A stretch of DNA of 64,000 nucleotides from Ottowia flava (GCF_042680565.1 NZ_JBHUEJ010000016.1:145702-209701); one strand, 5' to 3'. Counted from the first letter of the stretch, positions 41,826 through 50,909 are shown. A program made the numbers and translations. Notes: generated by a model from the sequence alone, not told the origin.

Positions 41826-43526
41826 TCAGCGGCCGACGATCCAGCGCGCCGCCTTCTCGGCCATCATCAGCGTCGGGCTGTTGGTGTTGCCGCTGGTGAT
41901 GGTGGGCATGGCGCCAGCGTCGACGACGCGCAGCCCGGCAATGACGCCACCAGCGCCGTCGCGCGCCTGCAGGCGGGGGGTCAGCACCGCCATCGGGTCG
42001 TCGTCCCGGCCCATTTTGGTGGTGCCGACCGGGTGGAAGATGGTGCTGGCGATGTCGCCGGCCAGGCGCGCCAGTTCTTCGTCGGTCTGGTACTGCACGC
42101 CGGGTTTGAATTCTTCCGGCGCAAAGCGCGCCATGGCGGGCTGCGCCATGATGCGCCGCGTGACGCGCAGGCTGTCGGCGGCCACGCGTCGGTCTTCGTC
42201 CGTGGCCAGGTAGTTGGGGGCGATGGCGGGCGCGTCCTGGTAGCGCGCGCTCTTGATCTGCACGGTGCCGCGGCTGGTCGGGTTGAGGTTGCAGACGCTG
42301 GCCGTGATCGCCGGAAAGCTGTGCAGCGGCGAGCCGAAGGCGTCCAGGCTGAGCGGCTGCACGTGGTACTGGATATTGGGCCACTGCCGCTCGTCGGATG
42401 AACGCGTGAAGGCGCCGAGCTGGCTGGGCGCCATGCTCATGGGGCCGGTGCGGCGCAGCAGGTATTCCAGCCCGATGCTGGCTTTGCCCCAGGGCGTGGC
42501 GGCCAGGCGGTTGAGGGTGCGTGCGCCCTGCACCTTGTAGACGCTGCGAATCTGCAGGTGGTCCTGCAGGTTGGCGCCCACGCCGGGCACATCGGCCAGC
42601 ACCTCGATACCGTGCTGCCGCAGCAGCGCAGCCGGGCCAATGCCCGACAGTTGCAGCAATTGCGGGCTGCCGATGCTGCCGCTGCTGAGCACGACTTCGC
42701 CGCCCGGCGCCAGGCGCGCCTGCAGGCGCTCCAGCCCGTCCCACACTTCGATGCCAGCGCAGCGCAGGGCGCCGCCATCGTGCGGATCGCGCTCGATCAG
42801 CAGGCGCGTGGCCTGGGCCATCGTCCAAAGCTCGAAGTTGGGGCGGCCGTAGCAGGTGGGGCGCAGAAAGGCCTTGGCGGTGTTCCAGCGCCAGCCGTTC
42901 TTCTGGTTGACCTCGAAATAGCCCACGCCTTCGTTGCTCCCGCGGTTGAAGTCGTCGGTGGCGGGGATGCCGGCTTCCACCGCCGCTTCAGCGAACGCGT
43001 CCAGCACTTCCCAGCGCAGACGCTGCTTGTCGACGCGCCATTCGCCGCCATGCCCGTGCAGGGCACTGAATTCAGGTGAAATCGGGCTCTGGCCCTTACC
43101 AGAACTGCGCGACGAGCTATCACCTTTGTAGTGATCTTCGTGCGCCTTGAAGTCGGGCAGGCAATTGTCCCAGCGCCAGGCGTCTTCGCCGGTGAGCGCC
43201 GCCCACTGGTCGTAGTCGCGCGACTGGCCGCGCATGTAGATCATGCCGTTGATGCTGCTGCAACCGCCCAGCGTCTTGCCACGGGGGTAGAGCAGGCTGC
43301 GCCCGTTCAGGCCGGCAGCGGGCTCGGTCTTGTAGCGCCAGTCGGCGCGTGGGTTGTCGATGCAGTAGAGGTAGCCCACCGGCACGTGGATCCAGTGGTA
43401 GTCGTCCTTGCGGCCGGCTTCGAGCAGCAGCACGCGCTTGGCCTTGTCGCGCGACAGGCGGTTGGCCAGCAGGCAGCCGGCGGTGCCGGCGCCCACCACG
43501 ATGTAGTCGAACTCTTGCTCACTCAT
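41826..43526 (-). CDS. GMC-family FAD oxidoreductase (choline dehydrogenase-like)
   Basis: 566 residues. ADP-binding start FDYIVVGAGTAGCLLANRLS, GMC signature 1 in YPRGKTLGGCSSINGMIYMR, signature 2 in GSIGSPQLLQLSGIGPAALL, and the C-terminal catalytic region STIFHPVGTTKMG with SGNTNSPTLMMAEKAARWI. The active His is in the HPVGTTKMG motif. Oxidises an alcohol (choline, glycerate-type or polyethylene glycol-like); substrate not determinable. Start ATG 43526 chosen because FAD-binding starts immediately. Oddity: residues about 135-154 (KGDSSSRSSGKGQSPISPEF) are a copy of the dispersed repeat in frame. Its 3' end is duplicated at 33391-33460. Confidence 0.92.
   Translation of the reverse strand: MSEQEFDYIVVGAGTAGCLLANRLSRDKAKRVLLLEAGRKDDYHWIHVPVGYLYCIDNPRADWRYKTEPAAGLNGRSLLYPRGKTLGGCSSINGMIYMRGQSRDYDQWAALTGEDAWRWDNCLPDFKAHEDHYKGDSSSRSSGKGQSPISPEFSALHGHGGEWRVDKQRLRWEVLDAFAEAAVEAGIPATDDFNRGSNEGVGYFEVNQKNGWRWNTAKAFLRPTCYGRPNFELWTMAQATRLLIERDPHDGGALRCAGIEVWDGLERLQARLAPGGEVVLSSGSIGSPQLLQLSGIGPAALLRQHGIEVLADVPGVGANLQDHLQIRSVYKVQGARTLNRLAATPWGKASIGLEYLLRRTGPMSMAPSQLGAFTRSSDERQWPNIQYHVQPLSLDAFGSPLHSFPAITASVCNLNPTSRGTVQIKSARYQDAPAIAPNYLATDEDRRVAADSLRVTRRIMAQPAMARFAPEEFKPGVQYQTDEELARLAGDIASTIFHPVGTTKMGRDDDPMAVLTPRLQARDGAGGVIAGLRVVDAGAMPTITSGNTNSPTLMMAEKAARWIVGR
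43066..43126 (-). repeat. dispersed repeat, copy 9, inside the GMC oxidoreductase
   Basis: On the minus strand GATAGCTCGTCGCGCAGTTC, then TGGTAAGGGCCAGAGCCCG and ATTTCACCTGAATTCAG, the full block order. It is translated in frame between EDHYKG and ALHGHGGEWRV, where relatives join directly. Confidence 0.82.
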
Positions 43527-43749
43527 GAACGTTCCTGCGTTGGCGCGGCGGAGGGGCGGGAATGCGCCGCGCTGCGCCGTGTGTGCCTGGCCGCTGCCGC
43601 GGTAGCGACGGATTCCTGTTGCCATTGTGTCAGTTGCGCGGTCGGGGCTGCCGCGCCACGCGCCAACCCACGCCATGCAACGGGGTGCCTCAACGCGCGG
43701 CGCGGAGGCACACCTCATAATGATTTGGTTTTAACTTCAACACGCCACC

Positions 43750-44409
43750 ATGTCACTTCGGACCTTTTCTCTGCTCGCTTTGTCGGCCGCTGCCGTGTGG
43801 ACGACCGCTCAGGCGGCGCAACCCGCGCCCGCCTCGGCGGTGTTCCTGGATGAAGCGCAAGCCGTTCCGCTGCGCAACGGCACCGCGGCCATCTACCAGG
43901 ACGAGCAGGGCCGAGCCCGCGCCGCCGACGCCGTCTGTGTGCAGGCGCGCAGCGGCCGCGCAGTGGCCGGATCGCCCAAGGCCTGCCCGCGCGGCGCGGC
44001 GCTGGGCTATGTGGACCGGGCCACGGGCCGCGTGGCTTCGCGCGACCATGGCCTGAGCGAGTTCATGACCTACCGCCTGGCCGGCTCGGTGCCCGCGCCA
44101 TCGCTCGAGTTCCGGGGCGCGGACGGGCAAGCCCGCACGGCCGTGATCGTGGTGCAGGACGGCGCGGGCAGCGGCACGTTCTACGCGCTCGGCGTCGTGT
44201 CGGGGGCGGATGGCGGCACGCAGGGGTCGCAGTTGGTGCCGCTGGGCGACCGCGTCATTCCGTACTGGATGGAGTTCGATCAGCGGCACGGGGTGCTGAG
44301 CGTGTCTTACCTGGACCGCGCCGACAACACCCCCATGACGGCCGAGCCGACAGTGCGCAAGCACCGGCGTTTCCGCGTGGAAGGGCGCCGACTGGTTGAA
44401 GTGCGCTGA
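43750..44409 (+). CDS. secreted protein of unknown function
   Basis: 219 residues. Signal peptide (MSLRTFSLLALSAAAVWTTA, cleavage near AQAA), no lipobox, so periplasmic or exported. The mature part contains two Cys (in DAVCVQARSG and SPKACPRGAA) that could pair, and a beta-rich C-terminus (YWMEFDQRHGVLSVSYLDR). No family recognised. It stands alone, divergent from the GMC oxidoreductase and 186 bases before argG. CATAAT at about 43717 could be its -10. Confidence 0.75.
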   Translation: MSLRTFSLLALSAAAVWTTAQAAQPAPASAVFLDEAQAVPLRNGTAAIYQDEQGRARAADAVCVQARSGRAVAGSPKACPRGAALGYVDRATGRVASRDHGLSEFMTYRLAGSVPAPSLEFRGADGQARTAVIVVQDGAGSGTFYALGVVSGADGGTQGSQLVPLGDRVIPYWMEFDQRHGVLSVSYLDRADNTPMTAEPTVRKHRRFRVEGRRLVEVR

Positions 44410-44595
44410 CACGGGCGGGGTGCGCGTCAGCGCGCGGGCCCTGTCGCCGCCCGCGTGGCCAGCGGGCGAAAGGCGTCCATCGGCCGCCATGTGCCCACGG
44501 GTGCGCCCGACACCGCCTCAAATGCGCCGACAATAGGCGGTTTACCAACGCCATTCGTCCGCTGTGCGCGGGCGCATCCGCTCGCGAACCTGCCC

Positions 44596-45951
44596 ATGTC
44601 CCACACCATCCTGCAATCGCTTCCCGCCGGCCAGAAGGTCGGCATCGCCTTTTCCGGCGGCCTGGACACCAGCGCCGCGCTGCTGTGGATGCGCCAGAAA
44701 GGCGCCGTGCCCTACGCGTACACCGCCAACCTGGGCCAGCCGGACGAAGCCGATTACGACGCCATCCCGCGCAAGGCGATGGAGTACGGCGCCGAGAAGG
44801 CGCGTTTGGTGGACTGCCGCACCCAACTCGCCAACGAAGGTATCGCGGCGCTGCAGTGCGGCGCGTTTCACATCCAGACGGCGGGCGTCACCTACTTCAA
44901 CACCACGCCGCTGGGCCGCGCCGTGACGGGCACCATGCTTGTCAACGCGATGAAGGAAGATGACGTCAATATCTGGGGCGATGGCAGCACGTTCAAGGGC
45001 AATGACATCGAGCGGTTCTACCGCTACGGCCTGCTGACCAACCCCTCGCTGAAGATCTACAAGCCCTGGCTCGACCAGCGCTTCATCGACGAGCTGGGCG
45101 GCCGCAAGGAGATGTCGGAATTCATGCAGAAGGCCGGTTTTGACTACAAAATGTCGACCGAAAAGGCCTATTCGACCGATTCCAACATGCTCGGCGCCAC
45201 GCACGAGGCGAAAGACCTGGAAGAGCTGAACAGCGGCATCCGCATCGTCAACCCGATCATGGGCGTGGCTTTCTGGAAGCCCGAGGTCGAAGTCAAGCCC
45301 GAAGAAGTGCGCGTGCGCTTTGAAGAAGGTCGCCCCGTCGCGCTGAACGGCAAGGAGATCGCCGACCCGGTCGAGCTGTTCCTTGAGGCCAACCGCATCG
45401 GTGGGCGCCACGGCCTGGGCATGAGCGACCAGATCGAGAACCGCATCATCGAAGCCAAGAGCCGCGGCATCTATGAAGCCCCGGGCATGGCGCTGCTGTT
45501 CATCGCCTACGAGCGCCTGCTGTCCGGTATTCACAACGAGGACACGATCGAGCAGTACCGCATCAACGGCCTGCGCCTGGGCCGCCTGCTCTACCAGGGC
45601 CGCTGGTTCGATCCGCAGGCCATCATGCTGCGCGAGACGGCCCAGCGCTGGGTGGCCGGCGCGATCACCGGCGAAGTGACGCTGGAGCTGCGCCGCGGCA
45701 ACGACTACAGCCTGCTGAACACCGAATCGCCCAACCTGACCTACGCGCCCGAGCGCCTGTCGATGGAAAAGGTGGAAAACGCACCGTTCACGCCGCTCGA
45801 CCGCATTGGCCAGCTGACCATGCGCAACCTCGACATCACCGACACGCGCGGCAAACTCGGCGTTTACGCGCGCACCGGCCTGCTGGAGCTGGGCGAAGGC
45901 TCGATGCTGCCGCAGCTGGGTCTGGAGCGGGACGGCGCCAAAGGGGAGTGA
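44596..45951 (+). CDS. argG: argininosuccinate synthase
   Basis: 451 residues, the size of the E. coli-type (type II) enzyme. Joins citrulline and aspartate with ATP to argininosuccinate in arginine biosynthesis. ATP pyrophosphatase loop VGIAFSGGLDTSAALLWM, CRTQLANEGIAALQCGAFHI, GTFKGNDIERFYRYG-like core (NIWGDGSTFKGNDIERFYR) and the C-terminal GRWFDPQAIMLRETAQRWVA are present. ATG 44596 gives MSHTILQSLPAGQKVGIAF; the 47 upstream codons are non-coding. Followed by about 600 bases without a protein gene. Confidence 0.96.
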   Translation: MSHTILQSLPAGQKVGIAFSGGLDTSAALLWMRQKGAVPYAYTANLGQPDEADYDAIPRKAMEYGAEKARLVDCRTQLANEGIAALQCGAFHIQTAGVTYFNTTPLGRAVTGTMLVNAMKEDDVNIWGDGSTFKGNDIERFYRYGLLTNPSLKIYKPWLDQRFIDELGGRKEMSEFMQKAGFDYKMSTEKAYSTDSNMLGATHEAKDLEELNSGIRIVNPIMGVAFWKPEVEVKPEEVRVRFEEGRPVALNGKEIADPVELFLEANRIGGRHGLGMSDQIENRIIEAKSRGIYEAPGMALLFIAYERLLSGIHNEDTIEQYRINGLRLGRLLYQGRWFDPQAIMLRETAQRWVAGAITGEVTLELRRGNDYSLLNTESPNLTYAPERLSMEKVENAPFTPLDRIGQLTMRNLDITDTRGKLGVYARTGLLELGEGSMLPQLGLERDGAKGE

Positions 45952-46109
45952 AACCTCTTGGCGCTTGGTCGCGCGCCACAGGGAGTGTCGCGCAGCGATC
46001 TGACTGAGTTCTGAGCACTGCAACGACCCACGCGGCCGTTGTTCGCACCAATCCAGTGCATTCCTAGGGAACAACCCCAATTTTCGCCGCCCGGCTTCGG
46101 TGCTACATT

Positions 46110-46260
46110 GAAACAACTTGGGCGGCGCAGGCAGTGGGTGCGACGACCAAGGGGCCGAGGAGACGACACAAGCGAGACCACCGCGACAGCAAGAACTCCA
46201 ATCCAATCCGTCACAATTTTGGTTTTTGAAAGGGCACCTCCGGCCGGTGCCCTTTTTCTT
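46110..46260 (+). ncRNA. putative small RNA or leader ending in a strong terminator
   Basis: The terminator at 46231-46260 lies 280 bases after argG, with no protein gene in between. Upstream, TGCTACATTG near 46106-46111 could be a -10. The 110-120 bases between are purine-rich (GGGGCCGAGGAGACGACAC) and end TTTTGGTTTTTGAAAGGGC. No known RNA family recognised; the 5' end is a guess. It may instead be a long argG 3' untranslated region. Confidence 0.35.
46231..46260 (+). terminator. Rho-independent terminator
   Basis: Perfect 8-base-pair stem AGGGCACC/GGTGCCCT with a 7-base loop, then TTTTTCTTT. Confidence 0.9.
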
Positions 46261-46483
46261 TGGTGCGAGACGAAAACGTGCCGGCAGGCGCGGCGCCACT
46301 CCGCTCAATTTCAGCGCACTGGCCACACATCCGACATTGGCGCTCCATTCGCGCCCTGCCCTCCAGGGGACTGCGTTTCACGGCGAGTCAGGCCGATCCC
46401 CTGCAAGCCTCTGCCTCCAACTACCCGACTGTCCACCATGATTGATGCCGCTCCCAAGGGGCCGCCTGCCGTCGGCGCATAAT

Positions 46484-46542
46484 ACGAGCCAAACACCTCT
46501 CTGCGCCTACCAGTCCTGCGCAGGCAGCTATTGATTTCATAG
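46484..46542 (-). repeat. dispersed repeat, copy 10
   Basis: On the minus strand AATCAATAGCTGCCTGCGCA, then GGACTGGTAGGCGCAGAGAG and GTGTTTGGCTCG. It ends 5 bases before the exporter ATG and so must be in its 5' untranslated region. Confidence 0.82.
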
Positions 46543-46547
46543 TCACC

Positions 46548-47315
46548 ATGGAACTGCTTCTCGCGTCGCTGGCGTCGTTGCTGGCTGGCGGCATCGACTC
46601 GATCGTGGGCGGTGGCGGCCTGATCCTGGTGCCGGCACTGTTCGCCATCTACCCGTCCGCGCCCCCTGCCACGCTGCTGGGCACCAACAAGAGCGCCTCG
46701 GTGTGGGGCACGACCATCGCCACCTGGCAATACAGCCGCCGCGTGCAGATGCGCTGGGGCGTGATCCTGCCGGCGGCGCTGGCGGCGCTGGTCGGCTCGT
46801 TCATCGGCGCGTGGGTGGTGACGGTGATCAACCCCGACTTCCTGCGCCGGCTGCTGCCGTTCGTGCTGCTGGTGGTGCTGCTCTACACCCTGGCCAAGAA
46901 GGACATGGGGCGCGTTCACGCGCCGCGCCACACGCCCGGCCGCGAAACCGCGCTGGCCTGCCTGATCGGCGCCACCATTGGCTGGTACGACGGCTTCTTC
47001 GGGCCCGGCACAGGCAGCTTCTTCATCTTCTTGCTGGTGCGCGTGCTGGGGTATGACTTCCTCAACGCCTCGGCCTCGGCCAAGCTGCTGAACGTCGCGA
47101 CCAACCTGGCGGCGATCGCGCTGTTCGCCATGAAGGGGCACGTCTGGTGGCACATCGGTTTGACCATGGCCGTGGCCAACGTGGCCGGCAGCCTCATCGG
47201 TACGCGCCTGGCGCTGAAGCACGGCGCAGGCTTTGTGCGCGGCGTGTTCATCTTCGTAGTGTCTGCGCTGATCTTGAAGACGGGCTACGACGCGTTTGTG
47301 CGCGGCGGCGTGTAG
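46548..47315 (+). CDS. TSUP/TauE-SafE-family membrane transporter (YfcA-like)
   Basis: 255 residues, about eight membrane segments. Two internal repeats each carry the family motif: GGIDSIVGGGGLILVPAL (about 15-32) and IGWYDGFFGPGTGSFFIFLL (about 144-163). Family members move sulfite, sulfoacetate or related organic anions across the inner membrane; E. coli YfcA is of unknown substrate. Preceded by a dispersed repeat right up to the start. Monocistronic, convergent with alr. Confidence 0.9.
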   Translation: MELLLASLASLLAGGIDSIVGGGGLILVPALFAIYPSAPPATLLGTNKSASVWGTTIATWQYSRRVQMRWGVILPAALAALVGSFIGAWVVTVINPDFLRRLLPFVLLVVLLYTLAKKDMGRVHAPRHTPGRETALACLIGATIGWYDGFFGPGTGSFFIFLLVRVLGYDFLNASASAKLLNVATNLAAIALFAMKGHVWWHIGLTMAVANVAGSLIGTRLALKHGAGFVRGVFIFVVSALILKTGYDAFVRGGV

Positions 47316-47468
47316 CCACGCTCGGCGACGACCCGGTGCTCGGGCCGGTCAAGCCCGTGCCCAGAGGCGATGGATATACCAACGCATCGGCAGGCGCGCG
47401 AGTGAACTATTGATTTCGCAGCAATCTCCGTAAGTGGAGCCAACCCGGAAGAAGTATTTAGCTTGAAA

Positions 47469-48563
47469 TCACTCAACCACCACTGGCACCCGGCGGGCCA
47501 GCGCTGTCATCAGCTCATAACCCACCGTGCCGGCCGAGCGCGCCACCTCGTCGATCGATAGCGAGGCGCCGTTGCTGGCCACGCCCCACAGCGTCACCTC
47601 GCTGCCCCTCTGCGCCTGGGGCACCGGGTTGAGGTCGACCGCCAGCATGTCCATGCTGACACGTCCCAGCGTGCGGGTGCGCACGCCGTCCACCAGCACC
47701 GGCGTGCCGGTGGGCGCAACGCGCGGGTAGCCGTCGGCGTACCCGCAGGCCACGATGCCGACGCGCATGGGCCGCTCGGCAGTGAACAGGCCGCCGTAGC
47801 CGATGCGCTCGCCGGCCGCGAGGGTGTTGACCGCCAGCAGTTGCGCGCTCAGCGTCATGGTCGGCCGCAAGCCCCAGTGCGCCGCGTCGTGCGCGGGGTA
47901 GTCCGGCGAAGAGCCGTAGGTCGCGATGCCGGGGCGTACCCAATCACCGCGCAGCGCGGCGTCCTGGCCAAACCGGAGAGCGGCGGCGCTGTTGCACACG
48001 CTGCGCTCGCCCGCCAGGCCGTCGGTGGTGCGCGTGAAGACGTCCCACGCGGCGGCCACCCCGCGCTCGCCATCGGCGTCGGCAAAGTGGGTTATCAGCG
48101 AGATCTCATCCACCTGCGGCAGCGCGGCCAGCCGCGCGTAGGCAGCGCGGTAGCGCTCGGGCGCAAAGCCCAGACGGTTCATGCCGGAGTTCATCTTCAG
48201 GAAGACGCGGTGCGGCTGGTGCGTCTTGTGCGTGGCCAGCCAGTCGATCTGCGCGTCGCAGTGCACGGCATGCCAGAGGTTCAGGCGCGAACACAGCTCC
48301 AGGTCGCGCGGCTCGAACACGCCTTCCAGCAACAGAATGGGGCCACGCCAGCCGAGTTGGCGCACCCGTTCTGCCTCTTGCAGATCCAGCAGCGCAAAGC
48401 CGTCGGCGCTGCGCAGACCGTCAAAGGCGCGCTCGATGCCATGGCCATAGGCGTCGGCCTTGACCACTGCCCACAGACGCGCACCCGGCGCCGCCTCCCG
48501 CAGGCGCGCCAAGTTGTGGCGCAGGGCGCCGGCATGAACAGTGGCTTGTATGGGGCGAGGCAT
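47469..48563 (-). CDS. alr: alanine racemase
   Basis: 364 residues. PLP enzyme making D-alanine for peptidoglycan. PLP lysine Lys35 in LWAVVKADAYGHGIERA; catalytic Tyr in ERIGYGGLFTAERP; substrate-binding MNSGMNRLGF and VSMDMLAVDL are intact. Divergent from lplT with 184 bases between. Clear start MPRPIQATVHAGALRHNL. The biosynthetic (Alr) and catabolic (DadX) types cannot be separated here, though no dadA is adjacent. Confidence 0.95.
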   Translation of the reverse strand: MPRPIQATVHAGALRHNLARLREAAPGARLWAVVKADAYGHGIERAFDGLRSADGFALLDLQEAERVRQLGWRGPILLLEGVFEPRDLELCSRLNLWHAVHCDAQIDWLATHKTHQPHRVFLKMNSGMNRLGFAPERYRAAYARLAALPQVDEISLITHFADADGERGVAAAWDVFTRTTDGLAGERSVCNSAAALRFGQDAALRGDWVRPGIATYGSSPDYPAHDAAHWGLRPTMTLSAQLLAVNTLAAGERIGYGGLFTAERPMRVGIVACGYADGYPRVAPTGTPVLVDGVRTRTLGRVSMDMLAVDLNPVPQAQRGSEVTLWGVASNGASLSIDEVARSAGTVGYELMTALARRVPVVVE

Positions 48564-48747
48564 GGCAGAGCGGGCGCGCGGCGGTCGGCGCGCAAGTGAC
48601 GGATATCACGGATTCTGGCACCTTCGCCCCCCTGAAAAACCCGTCACCAAATGCTGGAGGGCGCATGCTATAACCCCCGGTCAGCATCGAATTGCAACGA
48701 CTTTTGTTTCTGCATCGCACCGGTCCGGCACGCCGGACCACGCACCC

Positions 48748-50031
48748 ATGAAGCGCGGCTTCTACACCATCATGGCCGCGCAGTTTTTCAGCTCGCTGGC
48801 CGATAACGCGCTTTTTGTCGCCGCGGTGGAGTTGCTGCGTGCCGATGGCGCCGCCGAATGGCAGCGCGCCGCGCTGGTGCCGATGTTTGCGCTGTTCTAC
48901 GTCGTGCTCGCGCCCTGGGTCGGCGCGTTCGCCGATTCGCGGCCCAAGGGCGGCGTCATGCTGATCAGCAACGCCATCAAGATCGTGGGCTGCGCGCTGA
49001 TGCTCTTTGGCGGTCACCCGCTGCTCGCCTACGCTGTGGTCGGCCTGGGCGCTGCGGCGTACTCGCCCGCCAAGTACGGCATCCTGACCGAGTTGCTGCC
49101 ACCGTCGCAGTTGGTCAAGGCCAATGGCTGGATCGAGGGGTTGACCATCGCCTCGATCATCCTTGGCGTGCTGCTCGGTGGTCAGCTGGTGGGGCCTCGG
49201 CTGTCGTCCGCGCTGCTGGGCATCGATCTGCCAGGCATCGACACGCCCATCGACACGCCGCCGGAAGCCGCCATCGCCGCATTGATCGCTGTCTATGTGA
49301 TCGCCGCCATCTTCAATTTCCGCATCCCGCACAGTGGCGTCGAGATGCGCGCCATGCCGTCCAACCCGATGGCGCTGCTGCCCGACTTCTGGCGCTGCAA
49401 TTCGCGCCTTTGGCGCGACAAGCTTGGCCAGATCTCGCTGGCCACCACCACGCTGTTCTGGGGTGTGTCGGGCAACATGCGCTACATCGTTCTGGCGTGG
49501 GCGGCCGCCGCGCTGCACTACAGCACCACGCAGGCAGCCAGCCTGGTTGGCGTGGTGGCGCTGGGCACCGCGGTGGGGGCCATCGCGGCCTCGATGCGGG
49601 TACGGTTGGAACGTGCGACCACGGTGATGCCGCTGGGCATGATCATGGGCGCGCTGGTGATCGCCATGGTGTTCGTGCGCGACCTGTGGGTCGCCGTGCC
49701 CCTGCTGATCGTGATGGGCGGCCTGGGTGGCTACATCGTGGTGCCGATGAATGCGCTGCTGCAGCACAGGGGACACAACCTGATGGGCTCGGGCCGCTCG
49801 ATCGCGGTGCAGAACTTCAACGAACAGGCCTGCATCCTGGGCCTGGGGGCGCTCTACAGCTTCTCGACCGGGGCGGGCCTCTCGGCCTTCGGCGCCATCG
49901 CGCTGTTTGGCGCCGTGGTGGTCGCCGCGATGCTGCTGATCCAGCTCTGGTACCGCTACAACCTGCGCCACCACACAGCCGAAGTCAAGCAGCTGATGCG
50001 CATCGCGCGCGGCCAGCGCCACGACGGATGA
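48748..50031 (+). CDS. lplT: lysophospholipid transporter LplT
   Basis: 427 residues, major facilitator fold with about twelve membrane segments. Flips lysophosphatidylethanolamine inward for re-acylation. RGFYTIMAAQFFSSLADNAL, AYSPAKYGILTELLPPSQLV, KANGWIEGLTIASIILGVLL and RGHNLMGSGRSIAVQNFNEQ are characteristic of LplT. In enterobacteria lplT is next to aas; no aas here. The reading frame is open far upstream, but ATG 48748 gives the family N-terminus. CTATAACC near 48669 may be its -10. Overlaps the EamA gene by 4 bases. Confidence 0.93.
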   Translation: MKRGFYTIMAAQFFSSLADNALFVAAVELLRADGAAEWQRAALVPMFALFYVVLAPWVGAFADSRPKGGVMLISNAIKIVGCALMLFGGHPLLAYAVVGLGAAAYSPAKYGILTELLPPSQLVKANGWIEGLTIASIILGVLLGGQLVGPRLSSALLGIDLPGIDTPIDTPPEAAIAALIAVYVIAAIFNFRIPHSGVEMRAMPSNPMALLPDFWRCNSRLWRDKLGQISLATTTLFWGVSGNMRYIVLAWAAAALHYSTTQAASLVGVVALGTAVGAIAASMRVRLERATTVMPLGMIMGALVIAMVFVRDLWVAVPLLIVMGGLGGYIVVPMNALLQHRGHNLMGSGRSIAVQNFNEQACILGLGALYSFSTGAGLSAFGAIALFGAVVVAAMLLIQLWYRYNLRHHTAEVKQLMRIARGQRHDG

Positions 50032-50909
50032 CACGCCCGCTCACCGCGGGCACCACGCTGCCAGCTCTGGCGCTGCTCTTCAACGCCATGGTCTGGGGCC
50101 TCACCTGGATCGCGTTCAAGGCCCTGCACGACCACGGCCTGCACCCGCTGTGGTCGACCGCGATCGTCTACGGCGGCGCGTTGACCGTGCTGTTGGTCAC
50201 GAGACCCAGTGGCCTGCGCGGCGTAGGGCAACACCCGCACTTGCTGATGCTCGCGTTGGCGGCCGGGCTGACCAATGTGAGCTTCAACTGGGCAGTGACC
50301 ATCGGCGATGTGGTGCGCGTGGTGCTGCTGTTCTACATGATGCCGGTGTGGTCAACCGGGCTGGCGTGGTGGCTGCTGGACGAGCGCCCAACGGCCGCAG
50401 CCGTGGTGCGCATGGGGCTGGCGCTGATGGGCGTGGTGCTCGTGCTGTACAAGCCCGGCGCCCTAGGCGCTGCACCCACCGGCCTGGCCGACGCGCTGGC
50501 GCTGCTGGGCGGCTTCAGCTTTGCGCTGACCAATACGCTGCTGCGCCGTTGGCGCGGCACACCCAAATCCGCCCGCGCTACCGCCATGTTCATTGGCGGC
50601 GTCGGGCTGTCGGCCGTGCTGGCCTGGGCGCTGGCCGTTGAGCCGGTGCCCTGGGCCCACTGGACGGCCTGGCTGCCCTGGGCTGCTGCGCTGGTGGCCG
50701 CCTTCCTGTGCGTGAACCTGGCGCTGCAGTACGGTGCGGCACGCCTGCCCGCGCAAACCACGTCACTGATCATGCTGTCGGAAGTGGTGTTCGCGACCGT
50801 TTCGGCGGTGATGCTGGGCGCCACCCACCCCAGTGCGAGCACCTGGTTGGGCGGTGCACTGATCATGGCTGCGGCGCTGCTGGCTGTGGTGCGCCAGCGC
50901 GTCGGCTAA
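50028..50909 (+). CDS. EamA/DMT-family exporter
   Basis: 293 residues, ten membrane segments in two five-helix halves (about 12-140 and 155-290). NAMVWGLTWIAFKALHDHG, NVSFNWAVTIGDVVRVVLLF, YMMPVWSTGLAWWLLDERPT and TSLIMLSEVVFATVSAVMLG are EamA patterns. Substrate, likely an amino acid or metabolite, cannot be read. ATGA overlap with lplT shows co-translation. Its stop overlaps the convergent two-receiver gene by 4 bases. Confidence 0.9.
   Translation: MTRPLTAGTTLPALALLFNAMVWGLTWIAFKALHDHGLHPLWSTAIVYGGALTVLLVTRPSGLRGVGQHPHLLMLALAAGLTNVSFNWAVTIGDVVRVVLLFYMMPVWSTGLAWWLLDERPTAAAVVRMGLALMGVVLVLYKPGALGAAPTGLADALALLGGFSFALTNTLLRRWRGTPKSARATAMFIGGVGLSAVLAWALAVEPVPWAHWTAWLPWAAALVAAFLCVNLALQYGAARLPAQTTSLIMLSEVVFATVSAVMLGATHPSASTWLGGALIMAAALLAVVRQRVG

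Larger units (their letters stand above)
45952..46547. other. intergenic region between argG and the TSUP exporter
   Basis: 596 bases without a convincing protein gene. Contains a strong hairpin terminator at 46231-46260 far from the argG stop, a possible small-RNA unit before it (about 46110-46260), and a dispersed repeat (46484-46542) directly before the exporter start. Confidence 0.55.

Noticed and set aside
41711..43526. IclR gene as the regulator of the GMC oxidoreductase
   Set aside because: Not rejected outright, but both genes read leftward with a repeat between them and no shared promoter region; the sequence alone does not favour this over control of the iron operon.
47400..47450. 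CTATTGATTTCGCAGCAATC near the end of the TSUP exporter as a repeat copy
   Set aside because: Shares only a short AT-rich segment with the family; insufficient.
48421..50034. 537-codon open frame antisense to lplT
   Set aside because: Spans the alr start and the promoter region and has an antisense composition (His/Arg/Gln-rich).
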